Assembly: GCA_900016875.1 (NCBI GenBank)
Contig: FCNR01000063.1
Location: 124,001-188,000, forward strand
From: Eubacteriaceae bacterium CHKCI004
GTDB lineage: Bacteria > Bacillota > Clostridia > Lachnospirales > Lachnospiraceae
DNA: 64,000 bases
Direction: 5' to 3'
Under the pieces are notes generated by a model that saw nothing but the letters and a program-made list of their open reading frames with translations, was not told where the DNA came from and did not search any database. Position 1 is the stretch's first letter. The number at the start of each line of letters is the position of its first letter. Made by a program: the position numbers and the translations under genes. Shown here piece after piece: positions 1 to 7,852 of this stretch.

Positions 1-1
1 G

Positions 2-979
2 ACAAGAAAGTTTGACCATTACGGACAGCTTTCCAACAAGAATCTTGACGATATGATGGCGGGCATCCGTATCGCTGTCAGCGATGAGAAAGACGATGCC
101 ATGGATTTTGTGCTCTGGAAGCCGAAAAAAGAGGGTGAGCCGTCCTGGCCGTCACCGTGGGGCGAGGGCCGTCCTGGCTGGCATATCGAGTGTTCTGTGA
201 TGTCCAGAAAATATATCGGAGATACCATTGATATTCACGCCGGCGGAGAGGATCTGATCTTCCCGCATCATGAGAATGAGATCGCCCAGAGCGAGGCATG
301 CAACGGCGAGAAGTTTGCCAACTACTGGATGCACAATGGATTTTTAAATATCGATAATAAGAAAATGTCCAAATCTGCCGGTAATTTCTTCACAGTCCGG
401 GAGATTGGCGAGAAATATCCGCTGCAGGTGATCCGTTTCTTCATGCTGAGCGCTCACTACAGAAGTCCGCTGAACTTCAGCGATACTTTGGTAGAAGCGG
501 CAAAACACGGACTGGAGCGTATTCTCACCGCTGTGGATAACCTGAGAGATGTGCTGGCTGCTAAACAGTCTGGCGGAGCAAATGGAGTTCTCACAGAGGC
601 AGATCAGAAGAATATGGAAGAGGCAAAGGCTTTGGTAGCTAAGTTTGAAGCGTCCATGGAGGATGACTTCAACACGGCGGACGCCATTGCGGCGATCTTT
701 GAGCTGGTGAAGCTGGCAAACGTGACTGCGGCCGACGGTTCTGCGGAGTACGTGCAGTATCTTCTTGACACCATCGTAAAACTCTGCGATATCCTCGGAA
801 TCATCACAGATAAGAAAGAAGAAATGCTCGATGCGGATATTGAAGCGCTCATTGAAGAACGGCAGGCGGCCAGAAAGGCGAAGAACTTTGCAAGAGCTGA
901 TGAAATCCGTGATATGCTGGCGGACAAAGGCATTATCCTGGAAGATACAAGAGCTGGTGTGAAATGGAAGAGAGCCTGA
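2..979 (+). CDS. cysS: Cysteinyl-tRNA synthetase, C-terminal part (5' end outside window)
   Basis: Charges tRNA-Cys with cysteine in the cytoplasm (class I synthetase). The reading frame is open from the first bases, so the start codon and the HIGH motif lie upstream of the window. What is visible includes the conserved block GRPGWHIECSVM, the zinc and active-site region GGEDLIFPHHENEIAQSEA, and the KMSKS signature in NKKMSKSAGN, followed by the helical DALR-type anticodon-binding region and the C-terminal end. The stop codon overlaps the start of the next gene, so translation is probably coupled to mrnC. The cysS-mrnC-rlmB order is common in Firmicutes. Confidence 0.97.
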   Translation, partial: TRKFDHYGQLSNKNLDDMMAGIRIAVSDEKDDAMDFVLWKPKKEGEPSWPSPWGEGRPGWHIECSVMSRKYIGDTIDIHAGGEDLIFPHHENEIAQSEACNGEKFANYWMHNGFLNIDNKKMSKSAGNFFTVREIGEKYPLQVIRFFMLSAHYRSPLNFSDTLVEAAKHGLERILTAVDNLRDVLAAKQSGGANGVLTEADQKNMEEAKALVAKFEASMEDDFNTADAIAAIFELVKLANVTAADGSAEYVQYLLDTIVKLCDILGIITDKKEEMLDADIEALIEERQAARKAKNFARADEIRDMLADKGIILEDTRAGVKWKRA

Positions 980-1503
980 GAATGGAAGAAAACTTTGAAA
1001 AAGAAAAAAGTCTGAAAAAGGAAACTACGGCGGGGATGGAAGACAGCCTGCGGATGATTGCAGATTCCTTTCCGCTGGATGCGCAGAAGGTGCGGACCTA
1101 TTCTGCGCTTTCCTTTGCGTATATCGGGGATTCGGTCTATGACCTGATTATCCGCACGATGATTACCACAAGGGGCAATACAAAACCCAACAAATATCAC
1201 AGACAGGTTATTGAATATGTCAACGCAGGGGCGCAGACGCAGATGATGGAGCGCATCAAACCGTATTTGAATGATGAGGAAAAGGTGATGTTCCGGCGCG
1301 GCAAAAATGCCAAGCCGGCCAGCTGCGCCAAGAATCAGAGCCTTCACGATTACAGAATTGCCACGGGATTTGAGACTCTCATTGGTTATCTGTATCTGAC
1401 GGGACAGATGGAGAGAATCATGGAACTTGTGGCCATCGGGCTTTCCGAAGAGCCGGCGGCGCATATAGAGGAGGAAACATGTCTTACGAAGAGAACACTA
1501 TAA
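964..1503 (+). CDS. mrnC: Mini-ribonuclease III
   Basis: RNase III-like endonuclease that lacks the double-stranded RNA binding domain and, in Bacillus, matures 23S rRNA ends. The catalytic domain is seen in LSFAYIGDSVYDLIIR, which carries the acidic signature of the family, and in FETLIGYLYLTGQ near the C-terminus. The first 35 or so residues are rich in Glu and Lys and are not part of the fold. A second in-frame ATG at 982 is an alternative start. The gene overlaps cysS by 16 bases and the next gene by 25, which indicates a tightly coupled operon. Confidence 0.93.
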   Translation: MEESLRMEENFEKEKSLKKETTAGMEDSLRMIADSFPLDAQKVRTYSALSFAYIGDSVYDLIIRTMITTRGNTKPNKYHRQVIEYVNAGAQTQMMERIKPYLNDEEKVMFRRGKNAKPASCAKNQSLHDYRIATGFETLIGYLYLTGQMERIMELVAIGLSEEPAAHIEEETCLTKRTL

Positions 1504-2228
1504 TAGGAAGAAATGCGGTGCTGGAGGCGTTTCGCGCCGGAAAGACCGTGGATAAATTGTTTGTCCTGGACGGCTGTCAGGACGGCCCGGTGAAGTCCAT
1601 ACTCAGGGAGAGCAGAAAGCAGTCCACTCTGGTGAAATACGTTTCCAAGGAGAAGCTGGATTCCCTTTCCGAGCATGGAAAGCATCAGGGTGTGGTTGCC
1701 ATTACGGCGGCCTGCGATTACGCAGAAATGGAAGATTTGTTTGCGGCGGCGCAGGCGAAGGACGAGGATCCGTTTTTTATCCTCTGTGACGAGATTGAGG
1801 ATCCCCACAACCTGGGAGCCATTATCCGGACGGCAAATCTTGCGGGAGCTCACGGTGTGATCATCCCGAAAAGACGGGCTGTGGGATTGACCGGAACAGT
1901 AGCGAAAGTTTCTGCCGGAGCGGTCAATTATACGCCGGTGGTCCGGGTGACTAATATGGCGCGGACCATCGATGAGCTGAAGGAACGGGGTATGTGGTTT
2001 GTCTGTGGCGATATGGACGGCGAACTGATGTATCGCCAGAATCTGACTGGTCCTATAGGACTTGTTATTGGCAACGAGGGAAATGGCGTGAGCCGCCTCG
2101 TCCGGGAAAAATGTGACTATATTGCGTCAATTCCTATGAAAGGGGATATTGATTCTCTCAATGCCTCCGTAGCTGCAGGGGTGCTGGCATTTGAGATTGT
2201 AAGGCAGCGGCTGGAAGCGTCTAAGTGA
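1479..2228 (+). CDS. rlmB: 23S rRNA 2'-O-ribose methyltransferase, TrmH/SpoU family (RlmB-like)
   Basis: SPOUT-class methyltransferase that transfers a methyl group from SAM to a ribose 2'-OH in rRNA. The N-terminal substrate-binding domain begins IIGRNAVLEAFRAGKTVDKL. The SPOUT knot domain shows the three family motifs: ILCDEIEDPHNLGAIIRTA, IGLVIGNEGNGVSRLV and IPMKGDIDSLNASVAAGVLA. At 249 residues it has the usual length. It is preceded by GAGGAAAC, which serves as ribosome site inside mrnC. The RlmB assignment rests on family and on the cysS-mrnC context; the exact nucleotide target cannot be seen from sequence. Confidence 0.93.
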   Translation: MSYEENTIIGRNAVLEAFRAGKTVDKLFVLDGCQDGPVKSILRESRKQSTLVKYVSKEKLDSLSEHGKHQGVVAITAACDYAEMEDLFAAAQAKDEDPFFILCDEIEDPHNLGAIIRTANLAGAHGVIIPKRRAVGLTGTVAKVSAGAVNYTPVVRVTNMARTIDELKERGMWFVCGDMDGELMYRQNLTGPIGLVIGNEGNGVSRLVREKCDYIASIPMKGDIDSLNASVAAGVLAFEIVRQRLEASK

Positions 2229-2266
2229 TAAGGCGGCGGTACTTGCAAATTTTAGGTAAAAAATAC

Positions 2267-2308
2267 GGGGCGGCATGTTCATCCTTCTTTAAATGAACAT
2301 GCCGCCCC
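2267..2308. terminator. Bidirectional terminator between convergent genes
   Basis: A perfect 16-bp inverted repeat (arms 2267-2282 and 2293-2308, GC-rich at the base, 10-nt loop) lies between the end of the methyltransferase gene and the end of the minus-strand gene. The A-rich run before it gives a U-tract for the minus strand; the plus-strand tract is weak. Confidence 0.8.
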
Positions 2309-2323
2309 TGTTAAATCATCTCA

Positions 2324-3076
2324 TTAAAATTCCTTTTTGCGAAATTCGTTGATATCTTTCTGGGACCATGCATCTTTTTGTCTTACCATTTCCATAATCA
2401 TCGGCTGATACTTTCTGACACAGATGATGGCTTTATAGTTTCTCAGTATATTCTTCCGGTAATACCAGTCGATGCTGTTGTACGATGGAAAGCTCTTGAG
2501 CACTTTTTTGTTCAAAGTATGGTGTTCATCGAAATATTTTTTGGCTGCCTCGGAAAAAGCCTGGTACATTTCTTTTTCTTCATCAGTAGGCAGCGCCTCT
2601 TCGATCATGCGGTTCTTTACATCGGCGGCATAACCCTGCAGTTTCTTCAGGGAGACCTTGTGACGGTATCTTGTCAGCTTAAGATAACGATACCAGGTGT
2701 GACGGAACTTGATATAATAATCGCCGACTCCTCCGTCATATACGTCCAGACCTTTGCAGAAATTAAAATTACGCCACATATATATGTAATCAAAAAGTAT
2801 GTTCTGGATGAAATAACTGATCAGGTAACCGGCGCGGTAGAGCAGAGAAGTATATTTTTCATAATATACATACCCTTCCGGCTCCACATGCAGACGTTCC
2901 AGATGCCGGCGTCTGGCCGTATGATGAATCTTATAAAGAACATAGATGATTATGATGACGGCGAGCAGACCAAGACGATAATAATTTCTGTGCGGGCCGT
3001 TCATAAAAACAGATTGAGATATCCCATAAATGGCGGCAATAAGCGCAGCCATTATTGTTAAAAACATTTCAAACAT
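2324..3076 (-). CDS. Uncharacterised two-TM membrane protein
   Basis: I do not recognise the family. The 250-residue protein has two predicted membrane helices near the N-terminus (about residues 4-24 and 34-50), then a long soluble part that is rich in Tyr, Arg and Lys and has no metal or nucleotide motif that I can see. The C-terminal part is probably helical and cytoplasmic. It stands alone on the minus strand between rlmB and aroK, with its own promoter and a terminator. Nothing in the context points to a function. Confidence 0.75.
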   Translation of the reverse strand: MFEMFLTIMAALIAAIYGISQSVFMNGPHRNYYRLGLLAVIIIIYVLYKIHHTARRRHLERLHVEPEGYVYYEKYTSLLYRAGYLISYFIQNILFDYIYMWRNFNFCKGLDVYDGGVGDYYIKFRHTWYRYLKLTRYRHKVSLKKLQGYAADVKNRMIEEALPTDEEKEMYQAFSEAAKKYFDEHHTLNKKVLKSFPSYNSIDWYYRKNILRNYKAIICVRKYQPMIMEMVRQKDAWSQKDINEFRKKEF

Positions 3077-3104
3077 AGTACTTTTTCCTTTCTCACTATT
3101 TTAT

Positions 3105-3133
3105 ATCATATCCTATTTTCTGATTGAAAACAA
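3105..3133 (-). promoter_or_regulatory. Promoter of the two-TM protein gene
   Basis: On the minus strand the sequence reads TTGTTT, 17 bases, TATGAT, placed about 30 bases before the start codon of the membrane protein gene. Confidence 0.55.
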
Positions 3134-3188
3134 CCACTTTATATGGTCTTTTAGGGGAAAAAATATGCATTTACAGGCACTGCTTTTC

Positions 3189-3217
3189 TTGTTCTTGATG
3201 AAATGTCATGATATAAT
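3189..3217 (+). promoter_or_regulatory. Promoter of shikimate kinase gene
   Basis: TTGTTC, 17-base spacer, TATAAT. It lies about 80 bases upstream of the start chosen for the kinase and supports that start, since a longer reading frame would begin before this promoter. Confidence 0.6.
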
Positions 3218-3296
3218 AATTGCGTTTGCGCACAATCAGAGACGGTTGTTTGGTTTTGATGCGCTGCGCGGAATAATTATTGAAGAAGGAGCAGAT

Positions 3297-3800
3297 ATGA
3301 GAAATATTATATTAACAGGAATGCCGGGAGTGGGAAAGAGTACGATCGGCGTTATTCTTGCCAAGGAACTGGGATATCAGTTTGTGGATTCGGATTTGCT
3401 GATTCAGCAGCAGGAACAGAAGCTGCTCAAAGATATCATTGCTGAAAAAGGCGTGGAAGGATTCCTTGCTGTAGAGAATCGGGTGAATGCATCCATTCGG
3501 GCAGAACGTTCCGTCATTGCCACCGGAGGAAGCGCGGTGTATGGAAGAGAAGCCATGGATAATTTTAAAAATACGGGAATCGTTGTATATTTAAAATGTT
3601 CTTATGACGCTCTTGCCAAACGTCTGGGTGATCTGAAGGGCCGCGGCGTTGTGCTGAAAGATGGACAAACCCTCAGGGATATTTACGAAGAGAGAAGCGT
3701 CCTCTATGAAAAATATGCGGATATTGTCGTTGTGGAGGATGGAAGAGATATTGAGGGAACTCTGGCTCTGGTACTGGAAGCGCTGAAAGAGAAGCGGTGA
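3297..3800 (+). CDS. aroK: Shikimate kinase
   Basis: Phosphorylates shikimate to shikimate 3-phosphate with ATP, the fifth step of chorismate synthesis. The Walker A motif GMPGVGKST spans residues 8-16; the shikimate-binding aspartate lies in FVDSD, and the glycine-rich motif ATGGSAV follows. At 167 residues it has the normal family length. I chose the ATG that follows AGGAG by 5 bases; the frame is open further upstream, but that part would precede the promoter and reads as hydrophobic noise. It is a single-gene unit, not grouped with other aro genes here. The LID arginine region is KGRGVVL. Confidence 0.92.
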   Translation: MRNIILTGMPGVGKSTIGVILAKELGYQFVDSDLLIQQQEQKLLKDIIAEKGVEGFLAVENRVNASIRAERSVIATGGSAVYGREAMDNFKNTGIVVYLKCSYDALAKRLGDLKGRGVVLKDGQTLRDIYEERSVLYEKYADIVVVEDGRDIEGTLALVLEALKEKR

Positions 3801-3864
3801 GAAAGTATCCGAAAAATAAATTGTATTAATTTTTTGAATTTTTGAATTTTTTAAAAAAATGTTG

Positions 3865-3893
3865 TTGACAAGAATGTCAAGTCATGGTAGAAT
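3865..3893 (+). promoter_or_regulatory. Promoter of tRNA-Thr
   Basis: TTGACA, 17 bases, TAGAAT: a near-consensus vegetative promoter ending 25 bases before the tRNA. Confidence 0.8.
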
Positions 3894-3918
3894 CTTTTTT
3901 GTTGAGATGATTCTCAGT

Positions 3919-3991
3919 GCTGCCTTGGCTCAGTTGGTAGAGCGTCGCCTTGGTAAGGCGGAGGTCGGCGGTTCAAATCCGCTAGGCAGCT
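3919..3991 (+). tRNA. tRNA-Thr (anticodon GGT)
   Basis: The 73-base sequence folds into a full cloverleaf. The acceptor stem pairs GCTGCCT with AGGCAGC, the D arm is GCTC/GAGC with loop AGTTGGTA, the anticodon loop is TTGGTAA (anticodon GGT), and the T loop is TTCAAAT. The CCA end is not encoded. It has its own strong promoter and a terminator 10 bases downstream, so it is a single-tRNA transcription unit. Confidence 0.95.
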
Positions 3992-4000
3992 CTTCTAAGA

Positions 4001-4038
4001 ACCGGAATACTTTTCAGTACTCCGGTTTTTTCTTTTTT
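4001..4038 (+). terminator. Terminator of tRNA-Thr
   Basis: A 10-bp stem with one mismatch (4001-4010 with 4017-4026), 6-base loop, followed by a long T-rich run. Confidence 0.85.
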
Positions 4039-4235
4039 CAGTCTGGTCTTATCAGTACATTTATTTGTACGAATCTTTTTTTATCAGTTTATATGTTCTC
4101 ACGAATCTATTTTTCGGAAACCATTTCTGCTTTGAAAATAATAAAAATTTGAATCTGTGTATAAATCTGGATGGATGGGAAATACTTTTGAATATCCGCC
4201 AGTAAATTTTTTTGTGAACCTTTTTTACAAAAAAA

Positions 4236-4263
4236 TGTAAATAGTTATTAATAAACTATTACA
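4236..4263. promoter_or_regulatory. AT-rich dyad upstream of the SleB-like gene
   Basis: The gap between the tRNA terminator and the hydrolase gene is AT-rich and has no gene. It contains an imperfect dyad: TGTAAATAGTT (4236-4246) faces AACTATTACA (4254-4263) with one bulged base and a 7-base centre. It could be an operator or the base of a leader hairpin. No clear -35/-10 pair was found, so the hydrolase may use a sporulation sigma factor whose consensus I could not place. Confidence 0.35.
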
Positions 4264-4332
4264 AAAATGCATATACTTTATTAACCCCAAACCAGTTTTA
4301 TTAATCAGTTATAAAATAAAAGGGAGAGGTGC

Positions 4333-4995
4333 ATGAATTTGAAGAAGAAGCACAGATATCAAATGAGAACATATGCGATCATTGCTGCCATCGGCTGTCT
4401 GGTATGTTTCCAGTCATTGAACGCGCAGACGTTATCCCCGTTTTCTATGGAGGAAGGAACGAAAAAAAATATCGCGTTTTCCCTGATGGGAACGGAGACG
4501 GTAAAAGGGGTTGTGAAGAAGGATACGGAAAACAAAGGAAGCGCGGGAAGGACCAGCGGCAGCGAGACCATGGAGAATCTTAAAATGTATACAAAGACAC
4601 TGACGGAAGAAGAGAAAAATATACTTTATAAAGTGGTTTCTATGGAGTGTGACACCGGTTATGAAGGTTCCCTGGCAGTGATAAGTTGTATGATGAACAG
4701 AACCCGTTCTGATAAATATTCTGATGATCTGATGGATGTGGTGACAGAAGATTCTCAGTTTACTGCTTATTATGATAAGGAAACGGGAACTTATCCTTAT
4801 CTGGACCGGGAGCCGTCCGAGGAGTGTATTGCTGCTGTGGATGATGCTTTATATAAAGGAAAGAGAAATATTCCTTCTTATATCTTGTATTTTCGATCTT
4901 CTGATTATGATAGTCTGAGTGGTTACGAGACATACGGGCAGATTGGCGACAACACTTATTTTTATCTGACAGAAGACAGATATGAGATGCAGTAG
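4333..4995 (+). CDS. Cell-wall hydrolase, SleB/CwlJ (Hydrolase_2) family
   Basis: Probably cleaves peptidoglycan outside the membrane, as spore-cortex lytic enzymes do. The N-terminus carries a basic stretch and a hydrophobic segment (about residues 14-31) that ends in LNAQ, consistent with a signal peptide. The catalytic domain starts near residue 95 (TEEEKNILYKVVSMECD) and contains the family pattern of a glutamate after YKVVSME, then AVISCMMNRTRS. At 220 residues it is a single-domain member without a peptidoglycan-binding repeat. GGGAGAGG precedes the ATG. Whether it acts in germination or vegetative growth cannot be told. Confidence 0.82.
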   Translation: MNLKKKHRYQMRTYAIIAAIGCLVCFQSLNAQTLSPFSMEEGTKKNIAFSLMGTETVKGVVKKDTENKGSAGRTSGSETMENLKMYTKTLTEEEKNILYKVVSMECDTGYEGSLAVISCMMNRTRSDKYSDDLMDVVTEDSQFTAYYDKETGTYPYLDREPSEECIAAVDDALYKGKRNIPSYILYFRSSDYDSLSGYETYGQIGDNTYFYLTEDRYEMQ

Positions 4996-5028
4996 GATGA
5001 ATAAAAATAGAAAAATGACATGAAAAAA

Positions 5029-5064
5029 ATGACGGCGAGCGTATGAGTATGCCGTCATTTTTTT
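5029..5064 (+). terminator. Terminator after the SleB-like gene
   Basis: Stem ATGACGGC (5029-5036) with GCCGTCAT (5051-5058), 14-base loop, then seven Ts. Confidence 0.85.
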
Positions 5065-5092
5065 ACTTTATATAGATGCGGCTGATTTTTTC

Positions 5093-5121
5093 TTGTGCCG
5101 ATTTTGTAATTATGATATGAT
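5093..5121 (+). promoter_or_regulatory. Promoter of glnS, followed by a short leader hairpin
   Basis: TTGTGC, 17 bases, TATGAT. A 6-bp GC-rich hairpin (5134-5139 with 5145-5150) lies in the leader just before the ribosome site. No T-box sequence was found here. Confidence 0.55.
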
Positions 5122-5175
5122 AGAACGCAGTTAGCAGGCCGGGAGCCTGCACATTCGTTTACCAGGAGGATGACA

Positions 5176-6837
5176 ATGGAAGGAAATGTATCGAAAAATT
5201 TTATTGAACTGGCAATTGATAAGGATTTGGAAGAGGGCGTATACGATCATGTGATGACTCGTTTCCCTCCGGAGCCTAACGGATATCTTCATATCGGCCA
5301 TGCAAAGGCGATTCTGTTAAATTACGGGCTGGCGCAGGAATATCACGGAAAGTTTAATTTAAGATTTGATGATACGAATCCAACGAAAGAAAAAGTGGAA
5401 TTTGTGGAATCAATCAAGGAGGACGTGCAGTGGCTTGGCGCGGATTTTGAGGATCGCCTGTATTTTGCTTCGGATTATTTTGATCAGATGTACGATGCGG
5501 CGGTAACCCTTATCAAAAAAGGAAAAGCCTATGTGTGTGATTTGTCGGCGGAGGAGATCCGTGAATATAGAGGAACATTAAAAGAGCCTGGCAAGGAGAG
5601 TCCGTACCGGAACCGTTCCGTGGAAGAGAATCTTGATCTGTTTGAGAGGATGAAAAACGGAGAGTTCAAGGATGGCGAGAAAGTGCTCCGCGCCAAGATC
5701 GACATGGCCAGCGGCAACATGAACATGCGCGACCCTGTCATTTACCGCGTTGCCCACATGCACCATCACAACACCGGAGATAAGTGGTGCATTTATCCGA
5801 TGTACGATTTTGCCCATCCGATCGAGGATGCCATCGAGGGTGTGACCCACTCTATCTGTACCCTGGAGTTCGAGGATCATCGTCCGCTTTACGACTGGGT
5901 AGTACAGGAGGTGGGATTTGAGCAGCCGCCGAGACAGATCGAGTTTGCGAAAATGTATCTGACCAACGTGATCACCGGAAAGCGTTATATCAAGAAGCTG
6001 GTGGAGGACGGCATTGTGGACGGCTGGGATGATCCGCGGCTTGTATCTATCGCGGCGCTCCGGAGAAGGGGATTCACGCCGGAATCCATCCGGAATTTCA
6101 TCGAGCTGGCCGGCATTTCCAAAGCGCAGAGTTCTGTGGATTACGCCATGCTGGAGTTCTGTATCCGTGACGACTTAAAGCTTAAGAAGTCCCGTATGAT
6201 GGCTGTGCTCGATCCGGTGAAGGTGATCATTACTAATTATCCGGAAGACCAGATTGAGTATCTGGATGTGGAGAATAATAAAGAAAATGAGGAACTGGGC
6301 GTCCGGAAGGTAGCTTTCGGCAGAGAACTGTATATAGAGAGAGAGGATTTCATGATTGATCCTCCGAAGAAATATTTCCGTCTCTATCCGGGCAATGAGG
6401 TACGTCTCATGAATGCATATTTTGTCACCTGTACCGATTACAAGACCGATGCGGAAGGAAATGTAACGGAAGTTTACTGTACCTATGATCCGGAGACAAA
6501 GAGCGGCAGCGGATTTACAGGCCGCAAGGTAAAAGGAACCATTCACTGGGTATGCGCATCCGAGTGTGTGGACGCGGAAGTTCGTCTCTACGAGAACATC
6601 GTTGATGAGGAGAAGGGTGTCTATAATGAGGACGGAAGTCTGAATCTCAATCCGAATTCTCTGACGGTACTGCCTCACTGTAAGCTGGAGGCAGCGCTGA
6701 AAGACAGCAAGGCCTACGACAGCTATCAGTTTGTGCGTAACGGCTATTTCTGCTGTGATTCCAGGGACAGCAGTGAGGATCATCTGGTATTTAACCGGAT
6801 TGTATCACTGAAGAGCTCCTACAAACCAAAGAAATAA
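5176..6837 (+). CDS. glnS: Glutaminyl-tRNA synthetase
   Basis: Class I synthetase that charges tRNA-Gln directly. The HIGH motif is at residues 39-42 within [14 protein letters not shown], and RFDDTNP and the GWDDPR block of the GlnRS family are clear. The C-terminal half forms the two beta-barrel anticodon-binding domains; total length is 553 residues as expected. The KMSKS-like loop, MSKRK in E. coli, reads ITGKR here. I took the second ATG because AGGAGG abuts the first one and lies 6 bases before the second. Many Firmicutes lack GlnRS and use GatCAB, so this is a GlnS-bearing lineage. Confidence 0.95.
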   Translation: MEGNVSKNFIELAIDKDLEEGVYDHVMTRFPPEPNGYLHIGHAKAILLNYGLAQEYHGKFNLRFDDTNPTKEKVEFVESIKEDVQWLGADFEDRLYFASDYFDQMYDAAVTLIKKGKAYVCDLSAEEIREYRGTLKEPGKESPYRNRSVEENLDLFERMKNGEFKDGEKVLRAKIDMASGNMNMRDPVIYRVAHMHHHNTGDKWCIYPMYDFAHPIEDAIEGVTHSICTLEFEDHRPLYDWVVQEVGFEQPPRQIEFAKMYLTNVITGKRYIKKLVEDGIVDGWDDPRLVSIAALRRRGFTPESIRNFIELAGISKAQSSVDYAMLEFCIRDDLKLKKSRMMAVLDPVKVIITNYPEDQIEYLDVENNKENEELGVRKVAFGRELYIEREDFMIDPPKKYFRLYPGNEVRLMNAYFVTCTDYKTDAEGNVTEVYCTYDPETKSGSGFTGRKVKGTIHWVCASECVDAEVRLYENIVDEEKGVYNEDGSLNLNPNSLTVLPHCKLEAALKDSKAYDSYQFVRNGYFCCDSRDSSEDHLVFNRIVSLKSSYKPKK

Positions 6838-6872
6838 GTATGCCGTTTCTATCGATTTAGTAAAAAATAATA

Positions 6873-6913
6873 GAGAATATCTCATGTTTTTTGGTGATTT
6901 TCTCAGCTTTTTT
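6873..6913 (+). terminator. Likely terminator of glnS
   Basis: A 9-bp stem with one mismatch (6873-6881 with 6896-6904) followed by AG and seven Ts. Weaker than the other terminators in the window. Confidence 0.5.
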
Positions 6914-6924
6914 GTTGAATATAC

Positions 6925-6953
6925 TTGTTTTTTTTGCTTATTCATGGGATAAT
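6925..6953 (+). promoter_or_regulatory. Promoter of nfnAB
   Basis: TTGTTT, 17 bases, GATAAT. The predicted transcript start falls just before a large perfect inverted repeat. Confidence 0.55.
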
Positions 6954-6963
6954 ATTGACAGCG

Positions 6964-6995
6964 CACACAATGATGATTTTTCTCATCATTGTGTG
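6964..6995. promoter_or_regulatory. Perfect 13-bp inverted repeat at the 5' end of the nfnAB transcript
   Basis: Arms CACACAATGATGA (6964-6976) and TCATCATTGTGTG (6983-6995) with a TTTTTC loop. There is no T-run after it, so it is not a classical terminator. It may be an operator downstream of the promoter or a 5' hairpin that stabilises the mRNA. Confidence 0.6.
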
Positions 6996-7023
6996 TGATA
7001 TTTTAAGTGAGGTGGAAAGACGC

Positions 7024-7851
7024 ATGTACAAAATTGTAAAAAAACAGACATTGAATAATGCGGTGGAACTGATGGAGATTCATGCTCCTTTCGTCGCAAG
7101 AAAATGCGAACCGGGACAGTTCATCATTATTCGTGTGGATGAGGATGGAGAGAGGGTGCCTCTCACCATTGCCGACTATGACCGTGAAAAAGAGACGGTT
7201 ACAATTATTTATCAGGTAGTCGGCTACAGCACAGAGCTCTTGAGCAAGAAGCAGGAAGGCGATTACGTGCAGGATTTCGTGGGACCGCTTGGGGTTCCTG
7301 CTGTTCTCGAAAAGAAGGAGAACAAGGTGATTGGCGTGGCCGGCGGTGTCGGTGCAGCGCCGCTTTATCCGCAGCTTCGCAAGCTGGCGGCTATGGGTAC
7401 AAAGGTTGACGTGATCATCGGCGGAAAGAGCGCCGAGTACGTTCTGCTTGCCGACCAGTTCAGAGAGTTCTGCGAGAATGTATACATTGCCACAGACGAT
7501 GGAAGTCTTGGCACCAAAGGATTTGTTACGACGGTTCTTCAGGACCTTCTCGACAAGGGGGAGGTATATGATGAGTGTATCGCCATCGGTCCGCTGATCA
7601 TGATGAAGAATGTTGTAAATGTAACCCGTCCATTGAATCTTCATACCATGGTTTCCCTGAACCCGATCATGATCGACGGTACAGGAATGTGCGGCGGATG
7701 CCGTGTTACGGTTGGCGGAGAGACGAAGTTTGCCTGTGTGGATGGTCCTGACTTTGACGGATTCAAGGTTGACTTTGATGAGTGCATGAAGAGACAGGGC
7801 ATCTTCAAAGAGGAAGAACATCAGTGCAAAATTGGAAGGGGAGCAAAATAA
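7024..7851 (+). CDS. nfnA: NfnA-type FAD/NAD-binding subunit (ferredoxin-NADP+ reductase family)
   Basis: Small subunit of the NADH-dependent ferredoxin:NADP+ oxidoreductase family (also called sulfide dehydrogenase beta subunit). It has an FAD-binding barrel (about residues 1-95), an NAD-binding fold starting at GVAGGVGAAPLYPQL, and a C-terminal cysteine cluster DGTGMCGGCRVTVGGETKFACVDGPDFD that holds a [2Fe-2S] centre. I chose the ATG after GAGGTGG; the frame is open upstream, but that stretch contains the promoter and a palindrome. The stop codon lies 1 base before the nfnB start codon. The pair couples NADH and ferredoxin to NADPH supply in anaerobes. Confidence 0.9.
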   Translation: MYKIVKKQTLNNAVELMEIHAPFVARKCEPGQFIIIRVDEDGERVPLTIADYDREKETVTIIYQVVGYSTELLSKKQEGDYVQDFVGPLGVPAVLEKKENKVIGVAGGVGAAPLYPQLRKLAAMGTKVDVIIGGKSAEYVLLADQFREFCENVYIATDDGSLGTKGFVTTVLQDLLDKGEVYDECIAIGPLIMMKNVVNVTRPLNLHTMVSLNPIMIDGTGMCGGCRVTVGGETKFACVDGPDFDGFKVDFDECMKRQGIFKEEEHQCKIGRGAK

Positions 7852-7852
7852 A

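Noticed and set aside
3030-3296. N-terminal extension of shikimate kinase
   Set aside because: It would precede the promoter at 3189-3217, overlaps the divergent gene and has no ribosome site; the kinase fold starts at 3297.
3859-4152. Open frame of 97 codons spanning the tRNA-Thr gene
   Set aside because: It is the translation of the tRNA and its terminator; the peptide with LAQLVERRLGKAEVGGSNPLG is a well-known artefact of tRNA sequence.
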